Part shown: positions 6,625 through 16,009 of the stretch, piece after piece
Layout: each line of letters starts with the position of its first letter
Position numbering within the stretch: position 1 is the first letter of the stretch
NCBI GenBank assembly: GCA_051252455.1
Contig: JBPOFM010000005.1
Coordinates: 236,780 to 300,779, forward strand
Reading direction: 5' to 3'
Origin: JBPOFM01 sp051252455
GTDB taxonomy: Bacteria > Bacteroidota > Bacteroidia > Flavobacteriales > Flavobacteriaceae
Length of the DNA: 64,000 bases
Program-made: the position numbers and the translations under genes
Notes under the pieces: model-generated
What the model was told of the DNA's origin: nothing
Seen by the model: the letters and a program-made list of their open reading frames with translations, nothing else
The model's database searches: none

Positions 6625-7188
6625 TTATAGGTTTTTGAAGGTCATTTCGATATAATCTTCAATTTCTTGTTGCGTATTCACTTTAGATGCCGCTGCCAAA
6701 CCATGTTTTGCCAATACTAAATAATTGGCTTGTTTTAGAATAGTAGCTTCATCCTTGCTAGGATCGGATTTTAATTTTGAAATGAACAATGCTTTTAAAT
6801 TCGTCATAAAAGACTTCATTTGGTTATTAATAAGTTCATCTTCCTTTTCTGAAAATTCATTGTAAGTATTTGTGACCAAACAGCCTTTTTGATTGCCCTC
6901 AACCGAACAAATCTTCACTGAATTATAGAAAAAGGTCTTAATGTCTTCTATGCCGTTATTTGAATTTTCAAATTCTTCGAAAACAGAACTTACTTTTGTT
7001 TTGTAGCTTTTAAGACTTTCGAGAAATAAACCATGTTTATTACCAAAACTGGAATAAATGGAAAACTTATTGATGCCCATTTCCTTTTCCAGCATTTGCA
7101 TGGACGTGTTTTCATAGCCATTTCGCCAGAAAAGATTCATTGCCTTTTCTACTACAGCCTCTTCATTATATTCTTTAATTCTTGCCAT
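6625..7188 (-). CDS. TetR/AcrR-family transcriptional regulator
   Basis: This 187-aa protein has the N-terminal TetR helix-turn-helix (about residues 9-52), with AVVEKAMNLFWRNGYENTSM followed by the recognition-helix region GINKFSIYSSFGNKHGLF. The C-terminal ligand domain resembles AcrR-type regulators and has a Cys (C72 region, KICSVEGNQKGCLV) that might sense electrophiles. It lies upstream of the CMD-like/dehalogenase/SDR genes on the same strand. Near-identical 16-bp palindromes in front of it (7211-7226) and in front of the CMD gene (6590-6605) indicate autoregulation and control of that cluster. The ligand is unknown. Confidence 0.9.
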   Translation of the reverse strand: MARIKEYNEEAVVEKAMNLFWRNGYENTSMQMLEKEMGINKFSIYSSFGNKHGLFLESLKSYKTKVSSVFEEFENSNNGIEDIKTFFYNSVKICSVEGNQKGCLVTNTYNEFSEKEDELINNQMKSFMTNLKALFISKLKSDPSKDEATILKQANYLVLAKHGLAAASKVNTQQEIEDYIEMTFKNL

Positions 7189-7210
7189 TACTATTAATTA
7201 AAGAACAAAA

Positions 7211-7226
7211 CTAACCAATCGGTTAG
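7211..7226. promoter_or_regulatory. TetR-type operator 2 (autoregulatory)
   Basis: The perfect palindrome CTAACC-AATC-GGTTAG lies 22 bp upstream of the tetR start. It shares half-site pattern CTAA(A/C)C and the AATC spacer with operator 1. Confidence 0.87.
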
Positions 7227-7377
7227 TTATAAAAAATGTTTTAACTTTATTTTAGAGTTTCAAAGTAATAGGTTCATTAAGAATACAGAGATTAAACAGA
7301 CGCTCCTCTGTTCCATTTATGGTAACTGGTAAATAAGAGGGTAAAATTGCATATATTCGTTTCACTAATTCTTCCTT

Positions 7378-8847
7378 ATGAATAGAACAAAGCAAATTGG
7401 CTTCCTTCTTGGTCCTTTACTTTTTGTGCTTATCTTATTTTTCTTTAACCCTGAAGGCCTGTCACCACAGGCAAGGGCTGTTCTTGCATCCACGGCTTGG
7501 ATTGCTGTTTGGTGGATTACGGAAGCGATTCCGATTGCTGTAACGGCGTTGCTGCCGATCGTTTTGTTTCCGCTTTCGGGAGGTTTAGACCTGGGGACGA
7601 CCACGAGTGCTTTTGGGCATAAGTATGTTTTTCTGTATATGGGAGGTTTTATCATTGCCATCGCCATAGAAAAATGGAATTTGCATCGGCGGATTGCTCT
7701 CAATATCATTAATTTAATTGGTTCTGATGTGAAGAAAATCATTTTGGGTTTTATGGTGGCCACTGCGTTTTTGAGCATGTGGATCAGCAATACGGCGACT
7801 TCCGTGATGATGCTGCCCATTGGGATTGCGATTATAACTCAGTTGAAAGACAACCCACATACGGCTGAAGATGAAAACCAGTTGTTTGGAAAGGCGTTGA
7901 TGCTCGCCATTGCCTATAGTGCGTCGATTGGTGGGATTGCGACTTTGATTGGTACGCCTCCTAATCTTGTTTTGGCTGGTGTTGTTTTGGATACGTATGG
8001 TTATGAGATTACGTTTTTGCAGTGGTTTATGTTTGGGTTTCCTATTTCGCTGCTATTGTTGTTTATCTGTTGGAAGTATTTGACTTCTTATGCATTTAAG
8101 TTTAAGCAAAAAGAATTTCCCGGTGGTAAACAGGAAATCAAACGGCTGCGAACGGCTTTGGGTCAGGTGAGTTATGAGGAAAAGGCAGTGGCTGTGGTCT
8201 TTGGAATGACCGCTTTTTTTTGGATTACAAGGTCACTTTTGTTTGACAACATTCTACCTCAACTCGACGATACGATTATTGCGATTGTATTTGCCATCGT
8301 GTTGTTTTTGATTCCGTCGAAAGACAAAAAGGTGAAGTTGATGGATTGGGAAGATGCTGTGAAATTGCCTTGGGGGATCATTCTTCTTTTTGGTGGTGGT
8401 ATGGCGCTTGCCAATGGATTTGAAAGTAGCGGATTGGCAAACTTTTTGGGGAATCAAATGACGACGTTTGCTGGGATGACGACGATTATTCTTGTGCTGT
8501 TGCTGATTGCTGCTGTTAACTTTTTGACTGAAATCACTTCTAATTTGGCGACGACTGCAATGTTGTTGCCTGTCTTGGCTCCGATGGCATTGACGGTGGA
8601 TATTCATCCGTTTGTATTGATGGTTGGCGCTGCGGTGGCTGCGAGTTGTGCGTTTATGTTGCCTGTGGCGACGCCGCCGAATGCGGTGGTGTTTGGGTCC
8701 GGTTATTTACGGATTCCGGATATGGTGAGTAAGGGGTTTGTGATGAATTTAATTTCGATTATTATCTTGACTTTGTTTGTTTATTTTGTGTTGCCTGTGC
8801 TTTGGGGGATTGCTGTGGAAGGGTTTCCGGAGGGACTAAGAAAGTGA
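7378..8847 (+). CDS. DASS/SLC13-family sodium:dicarboxylate or anion symporter
   Basis: This 489-aa integral inner-membrane carrier takes up di- or tricarboxylates (or sulfate) with Na+. Both signature motifs of the fold are present: SNTATSVMMLPIG (about residues 138-150) and SNLATTAMLLPVLAPMA (about 384-400). The hairpin after the first repeat contains GTPPNLVL, and the second has VATPPNAVVFG. About 12 hydrophobic spans are seen. It is a single gene, divergent from tetR and convergent with the hydrolase gene. Its 3' half is markedly G/T-rich on the coding strand. The stop codon again lies inside a short heptanucleotide repeat (8846-8866). Substrate is not determinable. Confidence 0.9.
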   Translation: MNRTKQIGFLLGPLLFVLILFFFNPEGLSPQARAVLASTAWIAVWWITEAIPIAVTALLPIVLFPLSGGLDLGTTTSAFGHKYVFLYMGGFIIAIAIEKWNLHRRIALNIINLIGSDVKKIILGFMVATAFLSMWISNTATSVMMLPIGIAIITQLKDNPHTAEDENQLFGKALMLAIAYSASIGGIATLIGTPPNLVLAGVVLDTYGYEITFLQWFMFGFPISLLLLFICWKYLTSYAFKFKQKEFPGGKQEIKRLRTALGQVSYEEKAVAVVFGMTAFFWITRSLLFDNILPQLDDTIIAIVFAIVLFLIPSKDKKVKLMDWEDAVKLPWGIILLFGGGMALANGFESSGLANFLGNQMTTFAGMTTIILVLLLIAAVNFLTEITSNLATTAMLLPVLAPMALTVDIHPFVLMVGAAVAASCAFMLPVATPPNAVVFGSGYLRIPDMVSKGFVMNLISIIILTLFVYFVLPVLWGIAVEGFPEGLRK

Positions 8848-8866
8848 GTTATGAGTTATGAGTTAA
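8846..8866 (+). repeat. Three-unit heptanucleotide repeat
   Basis: GAGTTAT, GAGTTAT and GAGTTAA follow each other directly at the end of the transporter gene; the TGA stop (8845-8847) runs into the first unit. It mirrors the larger array at 3914-3997. Confidence 0.8.
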
Positions 8867-8867
8867 T

Positions 8868-9830
8868 TTAAACTTTTTCCTTTATAAATTCCAAAGCTCG
8901 TCTTTCATTGTAATAGATATTCTTTTTATCCACAAAACCAGCGTGGCCGCCATGTTCTGGCATTTCGAGATAGAGGTTTGGATTATTTTTAGCTGCTTTT
9001 ATTGGATAACATTCTGCGGATAGAAATGAGTCGTTTAAGGCGTTAATAATTAATGTTGGGATCTTAATGTTTGGTAAAAACTGCAGACTACTACTCTTAT
9101 CATAATAATCTTGAGCGTCTATAAATCCGTGCGCTTTTGAGGTATAGGTGTTATCAAAATCATTCAATGTTTTAATGGCATTGAATTCTTCCATTGATAG
9201 TTTATCAGGGAATTTGGATTGCTTCAGTCTCAAACTATTCAGTAAATGTTTTTTGAAACGGTCGTGAAATAAGATATTTTTAAACGCATGCAATTCCTTC
9301 GCAGAACCTTTGAGATAAACTGGTACAGAGACTGCAATTGCGGCTTTCACTTCGGTCGGAACATCATCGCGTTCACCCAAATATTTCAAGATGATATTTG
9401 CGCCAAGACTTATTCCTTTGAGGTACACTTCGGTGTATCCTTTCTGGTGGACAGCGTGTTTAATTACTTCATGTAAATCATCGGTTGCTCCTGAATGGTA
9501 AGAATTGTAATTGCGATTAGGTTCTCCACTACAACCTCTAAAATTTATGCTCATTGCATCGATTCCGTTGTCGTTGAAAAGTTTTGCAGCTCCTGTCATG
9601 TACGGACGTTGTGCGTTGCCTTCTAGACCATGAAGCAGAATGATGACTTTATCTGATTTCTCTTCGGCATAACTCCAGTCTAAATCCAAAAAATCACTGT
9701 CTGCCAACTCTATGCGTTCTCGTGTATGGAACACGTTCTTGACTCTACGAATGAGTCCAGAATAGACTGTGGAAACGAAGCCATTTTTAAAGAAAAGTGG
9801 TGGTTTGTAGGTGGATTCAATTAGGGGCAT
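8868..9830 (-). CDS. YheT-family alpha/beta hydrolase
   Basis: This 320-aa protein of the YheT/ABHD1-3 family is a soluble alpha/beta-fold esterase-like protein. The oxyanion region is LLHGLEGNAQRPY (about 65-77). The nucleophile elbow is GISLGAN (about 140-146), and the acid lies in ALNDSFL. The catalytic His is in PEHGGHAGFV near residue 300. E. coli YheT is 340 aa, a good length match. The physiological substrate of the family is unknown. It stands alone on the minus strand, convergent with the transporter gene. Confidence 0.88.
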   Translation of the reverse strand: MPLIESTYKPPLFFKNGFVSTVYSGLIRRVKNVFHTRERIELADSDFLDLDWSYAEEKSDKVIILLHGLEGNAQRPYMTGAAKLFNDNGIDAMSINFRGCSGEPNRNYNSYHSGATDDLHEVIKHAVHQKGYTEVYLKGISLGANIILKYLGERDDVPTEVKAAIAVSVPVYLKGSAKELHAFKNILFHDRFKKHLLNSLRLKQSKFPDKLSMEEFNAIKTLNDFDNTYTSKAHGFIDAQDYYDKSSSLQFLPNIKIPTLIINALNDSFLSAECYPIKAAKNNPNLYLEMPEHGGHAGFVDKKNIYYNERRALEFIKEKV

Positions 9831-9979
9831 GGTTGTGTGCTTAAAGTGCGCTAAAGTTTTAAGTAGGCAAAGTTAAGACTTTCAGTTTGTTTTACAGTTG
9901 GAATTTGAAACTACCGCTGTGTGTAAGTCTCTTTCTTCTATGCTTCATTTGGTTTCTTGGGTTGGGTGATTGTTGCTGG

Positions 9980-11308
9980 TTAATTACAATACGTATCCGC
10001 AATCGCAATCGCTTCTGAAATGATTTTCAATCCTTCATCCACTTCTTCCTTACTCACATTTAAAGGTGGTGCAATGAAAATCCAGTTCCAGCGGACGAAC
10101 GTGAACATACCCAATTCTCGGATTTTTGCGGCCATTTTATTGGTCACTTCCATTTCGGATGGTGTGGCATTCCAAGGTGTGACAGGTTCTTTGGTTTTTC
10201 TGTTTTTGACGAGTTCAATACAACCTAATAAGCCTGTATTTCTAAAATCGCCAATGGATGGATGTCTTTCTTTTAATTTTTCAACTTCAGCTTCGATGTA
10301 TTTTCCCATATCAGCCGCTCGCTCCACTAAATTTTCTTCTTGAATAATTTTTAAATTTTCAACAGCTGCTGCACAAAGCGTTGGATGTGCAGAATAGGTC
10401 AAGCCAATAGTCAACGGATGGTCGTTGAAGAACTCTGCTATCTTATCTGTCACTATAACACCTCCGAGCGGAAGATACCCTGAAGTTAATCCTTTCGCCA
10501 TGCATAAAAAGTCAGGTGTCACACCATGATGGTCGATGCCGAACATTTTTCCCGTACGTCCAAAACCACTCATCACTTCATCATCAATCATCATGATGCC
10601 ATATTTATCGCATAACTCACGTATTTTTTTCAGATACATAGGTGGATATTTAATGCAACCAGAGGAACCTGATTCACCTTCCAACAAAATAGCCGCTACA
10701 CTATCTGGATTTTCAAATTGAAGAACACGTTCTAAATGTGCTAATGCCAATTCCCCACATTCTTCAATGGAATTGGAATTCCAAGGACAACGATAGGCAT
10801 AAGGGTTTTCCACATGAACCACGTGAGGCATTTTTTCTTTATCAACAGGAAATCCTCTTGGGTCACCACTTGCTGCAATCGCTCCATAGGTTGCTCCATG
10901 ATAGGACCTATAATGAGTAATTATTTTATGACGACCTGTGTACATTCTCGCCATTTTAATGGCGTTTTCAATGGCTTCAGAACCACCTAATGTAAAAAAT
11001 GTTTTAGTCAAATTTCCTGGTGTGATGTCGGCAATCATTTTGCCCAAAATTCCACGGACTTCTGTTGCCATACCTGGATAGACATAGCTAACTTCCTGCA
11101 TTTGTTTAGCAACTGCTTCCGTAATACGTTGATTGCCATGACCAATGTTAACGTTCATTAATTGTGATGAAAAATCAAGGTATTTTTTGCCTTCTCGGTC
11201 ATAGACATATGAGCCTTTGGCGTGCGATACATTTATTGGATTAAGGCCTGCTTGTTTGGACCATGAAAATAAGGTATAATCGAGATTATTTTTTATGATG
11301 TCGTTCAT
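9980..11308 (-). CDS. Class III PLP aminotransferase (omega-amino acid:pyruvate type)
   Basis: This 442-aa fold-type I aminotransferase has the PLP phosphate-binding area GGSEAIENAIK (about 107-117). The Asp pairing with the pyridine nitrogen is in MMIDDEVMSGFGRTGKMF, and the Schiff-base Lys is in CMAKGLTSGYLPLGG (about 285-299). Family members move an amino group from beta-alanine, GABA, taurine or similar omega-amino acids to pyruvate. Only 69 bp separate it from the upstream methylmalonate/malonate-semialdehyde dehydrogenase gene on the same strand. This fits a beta-alanine (or beta-aminoisobutyrate) route to acetyl- or propionyl-CoA. The exact amino donor is inferred from context. Confidence 0.86.
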   Translation of the reverse strand: MNDIIKNNLDYTLFSWSKQAGLNPINVSHAKGSYVYDREGKKYLDFSSQLMNVNIGHGNQRITEAVAKQMQEVSYVYPGMATEVRGILGKMIADITPGNLTKTFFTLGGSEAIENAIKMARMYTGRHKIITHYRSYHGATYGAIAASGDPRGFPVDKEKMPHVVHVENPYAYRCPWNSNSIEECGELALAHLERVLQFENPDSVAAILLEGESGSSGCIKYPPMYLKKIRELCDKYGIMMIDDEVMSGFGRTGKMFGIDHHGVTPDFLCMAKGLTSGYLPLGGVIVTDKIAEFFNDHPLTIGLTYSAHPTLCAAAVENLKIIQEENLVERAADMGKYIEAEVEKLKERHPSIGDFRNTGLLGCIELVKNRKTKEPVTPWNATPSEMEVTNKMAAKIRELGMFTFVRWNWIFIAPPLNVSKEEVDEGLKIISEAIAIADTYCN

Positions 11309-11377
11309 TGAGTGATTAAATTTAAAAAAAGTAAAATTTGGGTTGAATCATGAGATTCCTGACTTCGCAAGGATTTG

Positions 11378-12847
11378 TCAACTCATCCAATTAGTCTGTG
11401 CTTCAGGATTCCATTTGATGGTGGTTTTCTTGTTTTGTGTCCAGAATTCTATGGAACTACGTCCTGTTATGTCGCCAACTCCGAATTTTGATTCGTTCCA
11501 ACCTCCAAAAGAGAAAGGTTCGCGTGGCACTGGAACTCCAATATTGACACCAATCATTCCTGCACTAGCTCTGTCCATGACTTGTTTTGCCAAACCTCCA
11601 CTTTGGGTGAACACTGCTGCGGCGTTGCCGTAATTGGAACCGTTTTCTATTTCGATAGCTTCATCCAAATCTTTCGCACGAATAATCGAAATGACTGGTC
11701 CAAAAATTTCTTCACGAGCCACTGACATATCTGTGGTTACGTAGTCTATTATAGTTGGGCCCACATAATAGCCTCCTTCTTTTCCTTTGACTGTTGTATT
11801 TCGTCCATCCAAAAGGATTTTAGCACCATTTTTTTCCGCTTCAGCAATATAACCTTCAATGCGTTCTTTGGCTTCTTTGGTGATTACTGAACCTAAATTA
11901 TCGCCCGGAACAATTGCCTTTGCCTCTTCTACCATTCTATCAATGATATGTTGAACTTTATCCACACCAACCATGACCGAGGCTGCCATACATCGTTGAC
12001 CAGCGCAGCCCGCCATTGAGGCAACAACATTAGATGCCGTCATTTCAAGATGAGCATCCGGTAAGACGATTAAGTGATTTTTTGCGCCACCAAGTGCAAC
12101 GCAACGCTTCAAATTAGAAGTCGCTCGAATATAAACGAGTTTTGCCACTTTAGTTGAACCTACAAAAGACACTGCTTTGATATCTGGATGGTCGCAAATG
12201 GCCTCCACTACTTCCTTTCCACCATTGACGATATTGAACACACCATCTGGAAGGCCAGCTTCTTTGAGTAATTCTGCCATGCGGACTGTACTCATTGGAA
12301 CTAATTCCGATGGTTTCATGACCATCGTGTTTCCTAACACCAATGCATTTGGAATCGTCCAATGTGGTACCATGTTCGGAAAGTTGAAAGGCGCAATTGA
12401 TGCCACAACCCCTAACGGTTTACGTTCAATACGACATTCAACACCTTTGCTTACTTCTTGAACTTCGTTGACAATTATTTGTGGAATGGAGACTGCAAAT
12501 TCGCAGAGTTCCATGCTTTTTTCTACTTCGGCCTTGGCTTCACCATAGGTTTTACCATTTTCGAGTTGGACGAGTTTGGTCAATTCGTCCATGTTTTTTT
12601 CCAATAAGGAACGATATCTAAAAAAGATTTGAACACGTTCTTTAAAAGTCATGTCGGACCAAGCTGGAAAGGCTTTTTTTGCCGCTTGTACGGCTTCATC
12701 CACTTCTTTTGCTGTGGATAACGGAATAGAAGAAATCTTGCTTCCATCTAATGGACTTAAGACGTCCATCGACTTTTGGCCGTTTCTTTCAAATTTACCG
12801 TTGATATAATTTTTTACTTCGGAGAGAGACTCACTTACCTGCATCAT
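11378..12847 (-). CDS. mmsA: CoA-acylating methylmalonate-semialdehyde dehydrogenase
   Basis: This 489-aa aldehyde dehydrogenase is of the MmsA type. It converts methylmalonate or malonate semialdehyde plus CoA and NAD+ to propionyl-CoA or acetyl-CoA with CO2 release. The catalytic Cys is in the family-specific GQRCMAASV (about residues 284-292), and the cofactor fold is seen in FVGSTKVAK. The NFPNMVPHW stretch (about 155) is characteristic of MmsA, and the usual general-base Glu is replaced by Asn-type residues (GGAKNHLIV), as in CoA-acylating members. It is first in a two-gene operon with the omega-aminotransferase. Confidence 0.92.
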   Translation of the reverse strand: MMQVSESLSEVKNYINGKFERNGQKSMDVLSPLDGSKISSIPLSTAKEVDEAVQAAKKAFPAWSDMTFKERVQIFFRYRSLLEKNMDELTKLVQLENGKTYGEAKAEVEKSMELCEFAVSIPQIIVNEVQEVSKGVECRIERKPLGVVASIAPFNFPNMVPHWTIPNALVLGNTMVMKPSELVPMSTVRMAELLKEAGLPDGVFNIVNGGKEVVEAICDHPDIKAVSFVGSTKVAKLVYIRATSNLKRCVALGGAKNHLIVLPDAHLEMTASNVVASMAGCAGQRCMAASVMVGVDKVQHIIDRMVEEAKAIVPGDNLGSVITKEAKERIEGYIAEAEKNGAKILLDGRNTTVKGKEGGYYVGPTIIDYVTTDMSVAREEIFGPVISIIRAKDLDEAIEIENGSNYGNAAAVFTQSGGLAKQVMDRASAGMIGVNIGVPVPREPFSFGGWNESKFGVGDITGRSSIEFWTQNKKTTIKWNPEAQTNWMS

Positions 12848-13035
12848 CGTTTGGATTAATTTTCTAATTTTTAAACAAAAAATAAGAATGTCATAAAAAT
12901 TTCACCACAAGGATGCATATTTCTATCTACATTCTAATCAAATATAGGAAATTAATATTGAAATGAAGATTTTTTTGAAAGACTAATAATTATTCAGACA
13001 AAAGACCGCTGTGCTGTTAGAATCAAGAGCCAAGA

Positions 13036-14658
13036 CTATTCAATTTCCAAAGAAGTAAACTTGAAGGTACTTCCGTTAAACAAGCCTTTATCACTTAATT
13101 TTAAAGATGGAATTACGAGCAATGCCATAAAAGACAATGTCATGTATGGTGCATTTAGTTTACTACCCAATTGTTTAGCCATAACATCTAAATCTGCATA
13201 CATTTTTCCGATGGTTTTTCCGTCTTGGTCGCTCATAATGCCTGCTACTGGAAGAGGAACGACTTTTTCTTCTTTATTGGAAACTGCGCAAATACCACCT
13301 TTGTTTTCAATAAGAAGATTCACAGCTTTACAAATCATTTCATCTGACACGCCAACAGCGATGATGTTATGGGAATCGTGACCGACTGATGAGGCAATTG
13401 CTCCTTCTTTTAGTCCAAAGTTTTTGATAAATGCAATTGATGGTTTATCATTATTGTATCTGTTGACCACAGTCATTTTCAGAATATCAGAATTGATATT
13501 TGATATCAGGTTTCCATTTTCAATCAGGGAATTTTCCGTAAGTTCGTTTGTAACTAATTGTCCTTCCAGCGCTTCTATGACGCGGATTTGTTTTGATGAC
13601 GATTCAAATCTAAAATCAGAAACTTCTTTTCTATTCGTGTTGAAATTATTTAGGTTTTTGAATTCAACAGGCTTTATTAATGACTTGCCATGGTCAAATA
13701 CCAATTCTCCATCGATGTACGTTTGGATGGTTTTAAATTGTTTTAAATCCTCAATCACAATAAAATCGGCAGCATCTCCAACTTGAAGCAGTCCAACGTC
13801 GAGTTTATAATGTTTTACGGGATTGATGCATGCCATTTGCAAAACTTGGAAGACATCCATTCCTTTTGCCACTGCTCTTGCGCATAAATTGTTGATATGA
13901 TGCAATAACAGATCATCAGGATGTTTGTCGTCACTACAGAACATCATATTTTCAAAATGTTCTGGCAGTAAATCGATGAGCGCTTCAAAGTTTTTGGCAG
14001 CACTACCCTCACGAACCAGAACCTTCATTCCTTTTTGAAGTTTTTCTAAACCTTCATCGTACGTAAAACATTCGTGGTCTGTGGAAATGCCTGCGTTGAT
14101 ATATTTGGTGACATCTTCGCCTCGTAATCCAGGTGCATGACCGTCCACAGGTTTGTTGTAGTGTTTGGCCCACTCTATTTTTTTCATGACTTCTTCATCA
14201 TCAAACAACACCCCAGGATAATTCATCATTTCCGCTAGGTATTTTATATCCGGGTTTTCGAGTAATTTTTTGATGCCTTCAGAATCGATTATGGCTCCTG
14301 CAGATTCAAAACTAGTCGCTGGTACACATGAAGGCGCGCCAAAATTGAACTTGAAAGGCACTTTTTTGCCGTTTTCAATCATAAATTCAACACCTTCAAT
14401 ACCAAGAACGTTCGCGATTTCATGAGGGTCAGAAACGGTTGCAACGGTTCCATGCATCACTGCCAATCGTGCAAATTCGCTTGGAACTAACATCGAACTT
14501 TCAATATGAATGTGTGCATCTACAAAACCTGGAAGAATGTAATGTTCAACATGATGTTGCTTTTCTTCGATGGACGTGATTTTTCCATTGGTAATTGTGA
14601 TTTCTCCCTTAAAAATACGTTTGTTTTGTATGTCGACGATTTGGCCTTGTAACTTCAT
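13036..14658 (-). CDS. ade: Adenine deaminase
   Basis: This 540-aa amidohydrolase-superfamily enzyme deaminates adenine to hypoxanthine in purine salvage. The metal-binding HxH is in DAHIHIESSM (H49, H51). Further family landmarks are SDPHEIANVLG, GHAPGLRG, CSDDKHPDDLL (active-site Asp region) and the C-terminal SVGHDSHNIIAVG. Length and C-terminal domain match bacterial Ade (about 540-590 aa). Its ATG overlaps the TilS stop codon as ATGA (14655-14658), so the two genes are translationally coupled. Confidence 0.94.
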   Translation of the reverse strand: MKLQGQIVDIQNKRIFKGEITITNGKITSIEEKQHHVEHYILPGFVDAHIHIESSMLVPSEFARLAVMHGTVATVSDPHEIANVLGIEGVEFMIENGKKVPFKFNFGAPSCVPATSFESAGAIIDSEGIKKLLENPDIKYLAEMMNYPGVLFDDEEVMKKIEWAKHYNKPVDGHAPGLRGEDVTKYINAGISTDHECFTYDEGLEKLQKGMKVLVREGSAAKNFEALIDLLPEHFENMMFCSDDKHPDDLLLHHINNLCARAVAKGMDVFQVLQMACINPVKHYKLDVGLLQVGDAADFIVIEDLKQFKTIQTYIDGELVFDHGKSLIKPVEFKNLNNFNTNRKEVSDFRFESSSKQIRVIEALEGQLVTNELTENSLIENGNLISNINSDILKMTVVNRYNNDKPSIAFIKNFGLKEGAIASSVGHDSHNIIAVGVSDEMICKAVNLLIENKGGICAVSNKEEKVVPLPVAGIMSDQDGKTIGKMYADLDVMAKQLGSKLNAPYMTLSFMALLVIPSLKLSDKGLFNGSTFKFTSLEIE

Positions 14659-15968
14659 TTATTATATTCGATTTTTAATATATGTTGTGTTTGTTCGGTC
14701 ACTTTAAATCGGTCATCGGCACGCCTACCAATAATCCAGACGATATCATCGTTTGAGCACAAGAGCCAAATGTTTTCTTTATCAATCAAAGATAATTTTT
14801 CATCCTTAAAATATTTGCTCAGCTTCTTTTTGCCTTTCATTCCTGATGGGTAAAAGTAATCACCTTCACGCCATTTTCGCAGGGTCAATGGATATTTCAA
14901 ACTGTGTTTATCAACGTGAATCGTATATTTATTACTACCAAAAAGCGCATCCGCTTCATCAAAAAACAATATCCCAAAAGGTGTTTTAACTTCTTTGTCG
15001 CTTTTTGAGATTTTTATGTCCTCAACGGTTGAATCTGTTACTACTTCACTTAATAACAAAAAATCTCTATCCTTTAATAAACGATGCGTTGATGAGAACA
15101 CTTGTTTTCCAGATTGTGCATTCAATAAGTTAGCAACATCATCCCATTCGGTGAAATTGAAATCTTTTAAAAGCTCGTAGAGATATACTTTTGGATTTGA
15201 AAGTTTCCTCAATTTCTTGACATCCAGATTTATAATTTGATTGTCAACAGAAACAACTCTTTTCTGAACTTTTACAATGGCATCTTCCACTATTTGTTGA
15301 CTGTCTTGAAGGTTTGCAATGGTATTCTGAAAATTTTGCAAAAGCTTCGGATTCATCTGTTTTAATGTTGGAATGATATCATGCCGTAGTTTATTTCGAA
15401 GATACTTGTTGGAAGCGTTGCTGCTGTCTTCTCGCCATTCGATTTTTTCACCAATAGCATACACTTCCAAATCTTCACGGGAAAACGGCAACAATGGCCG
15501 TATAATGTTTCCATTTGTTTCTGGAATTCCAGTTAAGCCATCCAAACCTGTTCCGCGAGTGAAATTTATCAAAAAGGTTTCAAGATTGTCATCCGCATGA
15601 TGCGCCGTAAGAATGTAGTCAAAATTCAGTTGTTCTGCCAAATCAAAAAACCAATCATATCGCAATTCGCGCGCAGCCATTTGTGTAGAAAGCGAATGTT
15701 CATTGGCATAAGTGTCCGTATCAAAACTCTCAATAAATACTTCCAATTCTAAATCTTCCGCCAATTGCAGTACAAAATCTTCGTCGGCATCACTTTCTAC
15801 ACCACGAAGATTGAAATTGCAATGTGCCAACGCAAAATTCAAACCTGCTTTATGGCACAAATGTGTCAACACCACACTATCCAATCCACCGGAAATGGCA
15901 ACTAGCAGTCTTTTGTCTTGCAAAAAAGAAAAGTTATCTGAAATATGGTTTTGAAACACATTGAGCAT
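14655..15968 (-). CDS. tilS: tRNA(Ile)-lysidine synthase
   Basis: This 437-aa N-type PP-loop ATPase attaches lysine to cytidine 34 of tRNA-Ile(CAU). The P-loop SGGLDSVVL is at residues 26-34. The family marks AHCNFNLRG, TAHHADDNLETFLINFTRGTGLDGL and WREDSSN follow, then a C-terminal TilS substrate-binding domain (LRKWREGDYFYPSGMKGKKKLSKYF). I chose ATG 15968 (MLNVFQNHISD); the longer frame to 16040 would run into the upstream lipoprotein gene. It is coupled to ade through an ATGA overlap. Confidence 0.93.
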   Translation of the reverse strand: MLNVFQNHISDNFSFLQDKRLLVAISGGLDSVVLTHLCHKAGLNFALAHCNFNLRGVESDADEDFVLQLAEDLELEVFIESFDTDTYANEHSLSTQMAARELRYDWFFDLAEQLNFDYILTAHHADDNLETFLINFTRGTGLDGLTGIPETNGNIIRPLLPFSREDLEVYAIGEKIEWREDSSNASNKYLRNKLRHDIIPTLKQMNPKLLQNFQNTIANLQDSQQIVEDAIVKVQKRVVSVDNQIINLDVKKLRKLSNPKVYLYELLKDFNFTEWDDVANLLNAQSGKQVFSSTHRLLKDRDFLLLSEVVTDSTVEDIKISKSDKEVKTPFGILFFDEADALFGSNKYTIHVDKHSLKYPLTLRKWREGDYFYPSGMKGKKKLSKYFKDEKLSLIDKENIWLLCSNDDIVWIIGRRADDRFKVTEQTQHILKIEYNK

Positions 15969-16009
15969 ATTCAAAAATACAATTTTTGAATATGTGAAAC
16001 GATAAATTA

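Noticed and set aside
7365..7820. 151-aa minus-strand frame
   Set aside because: Antisense shadow of the DASS transporter gene.
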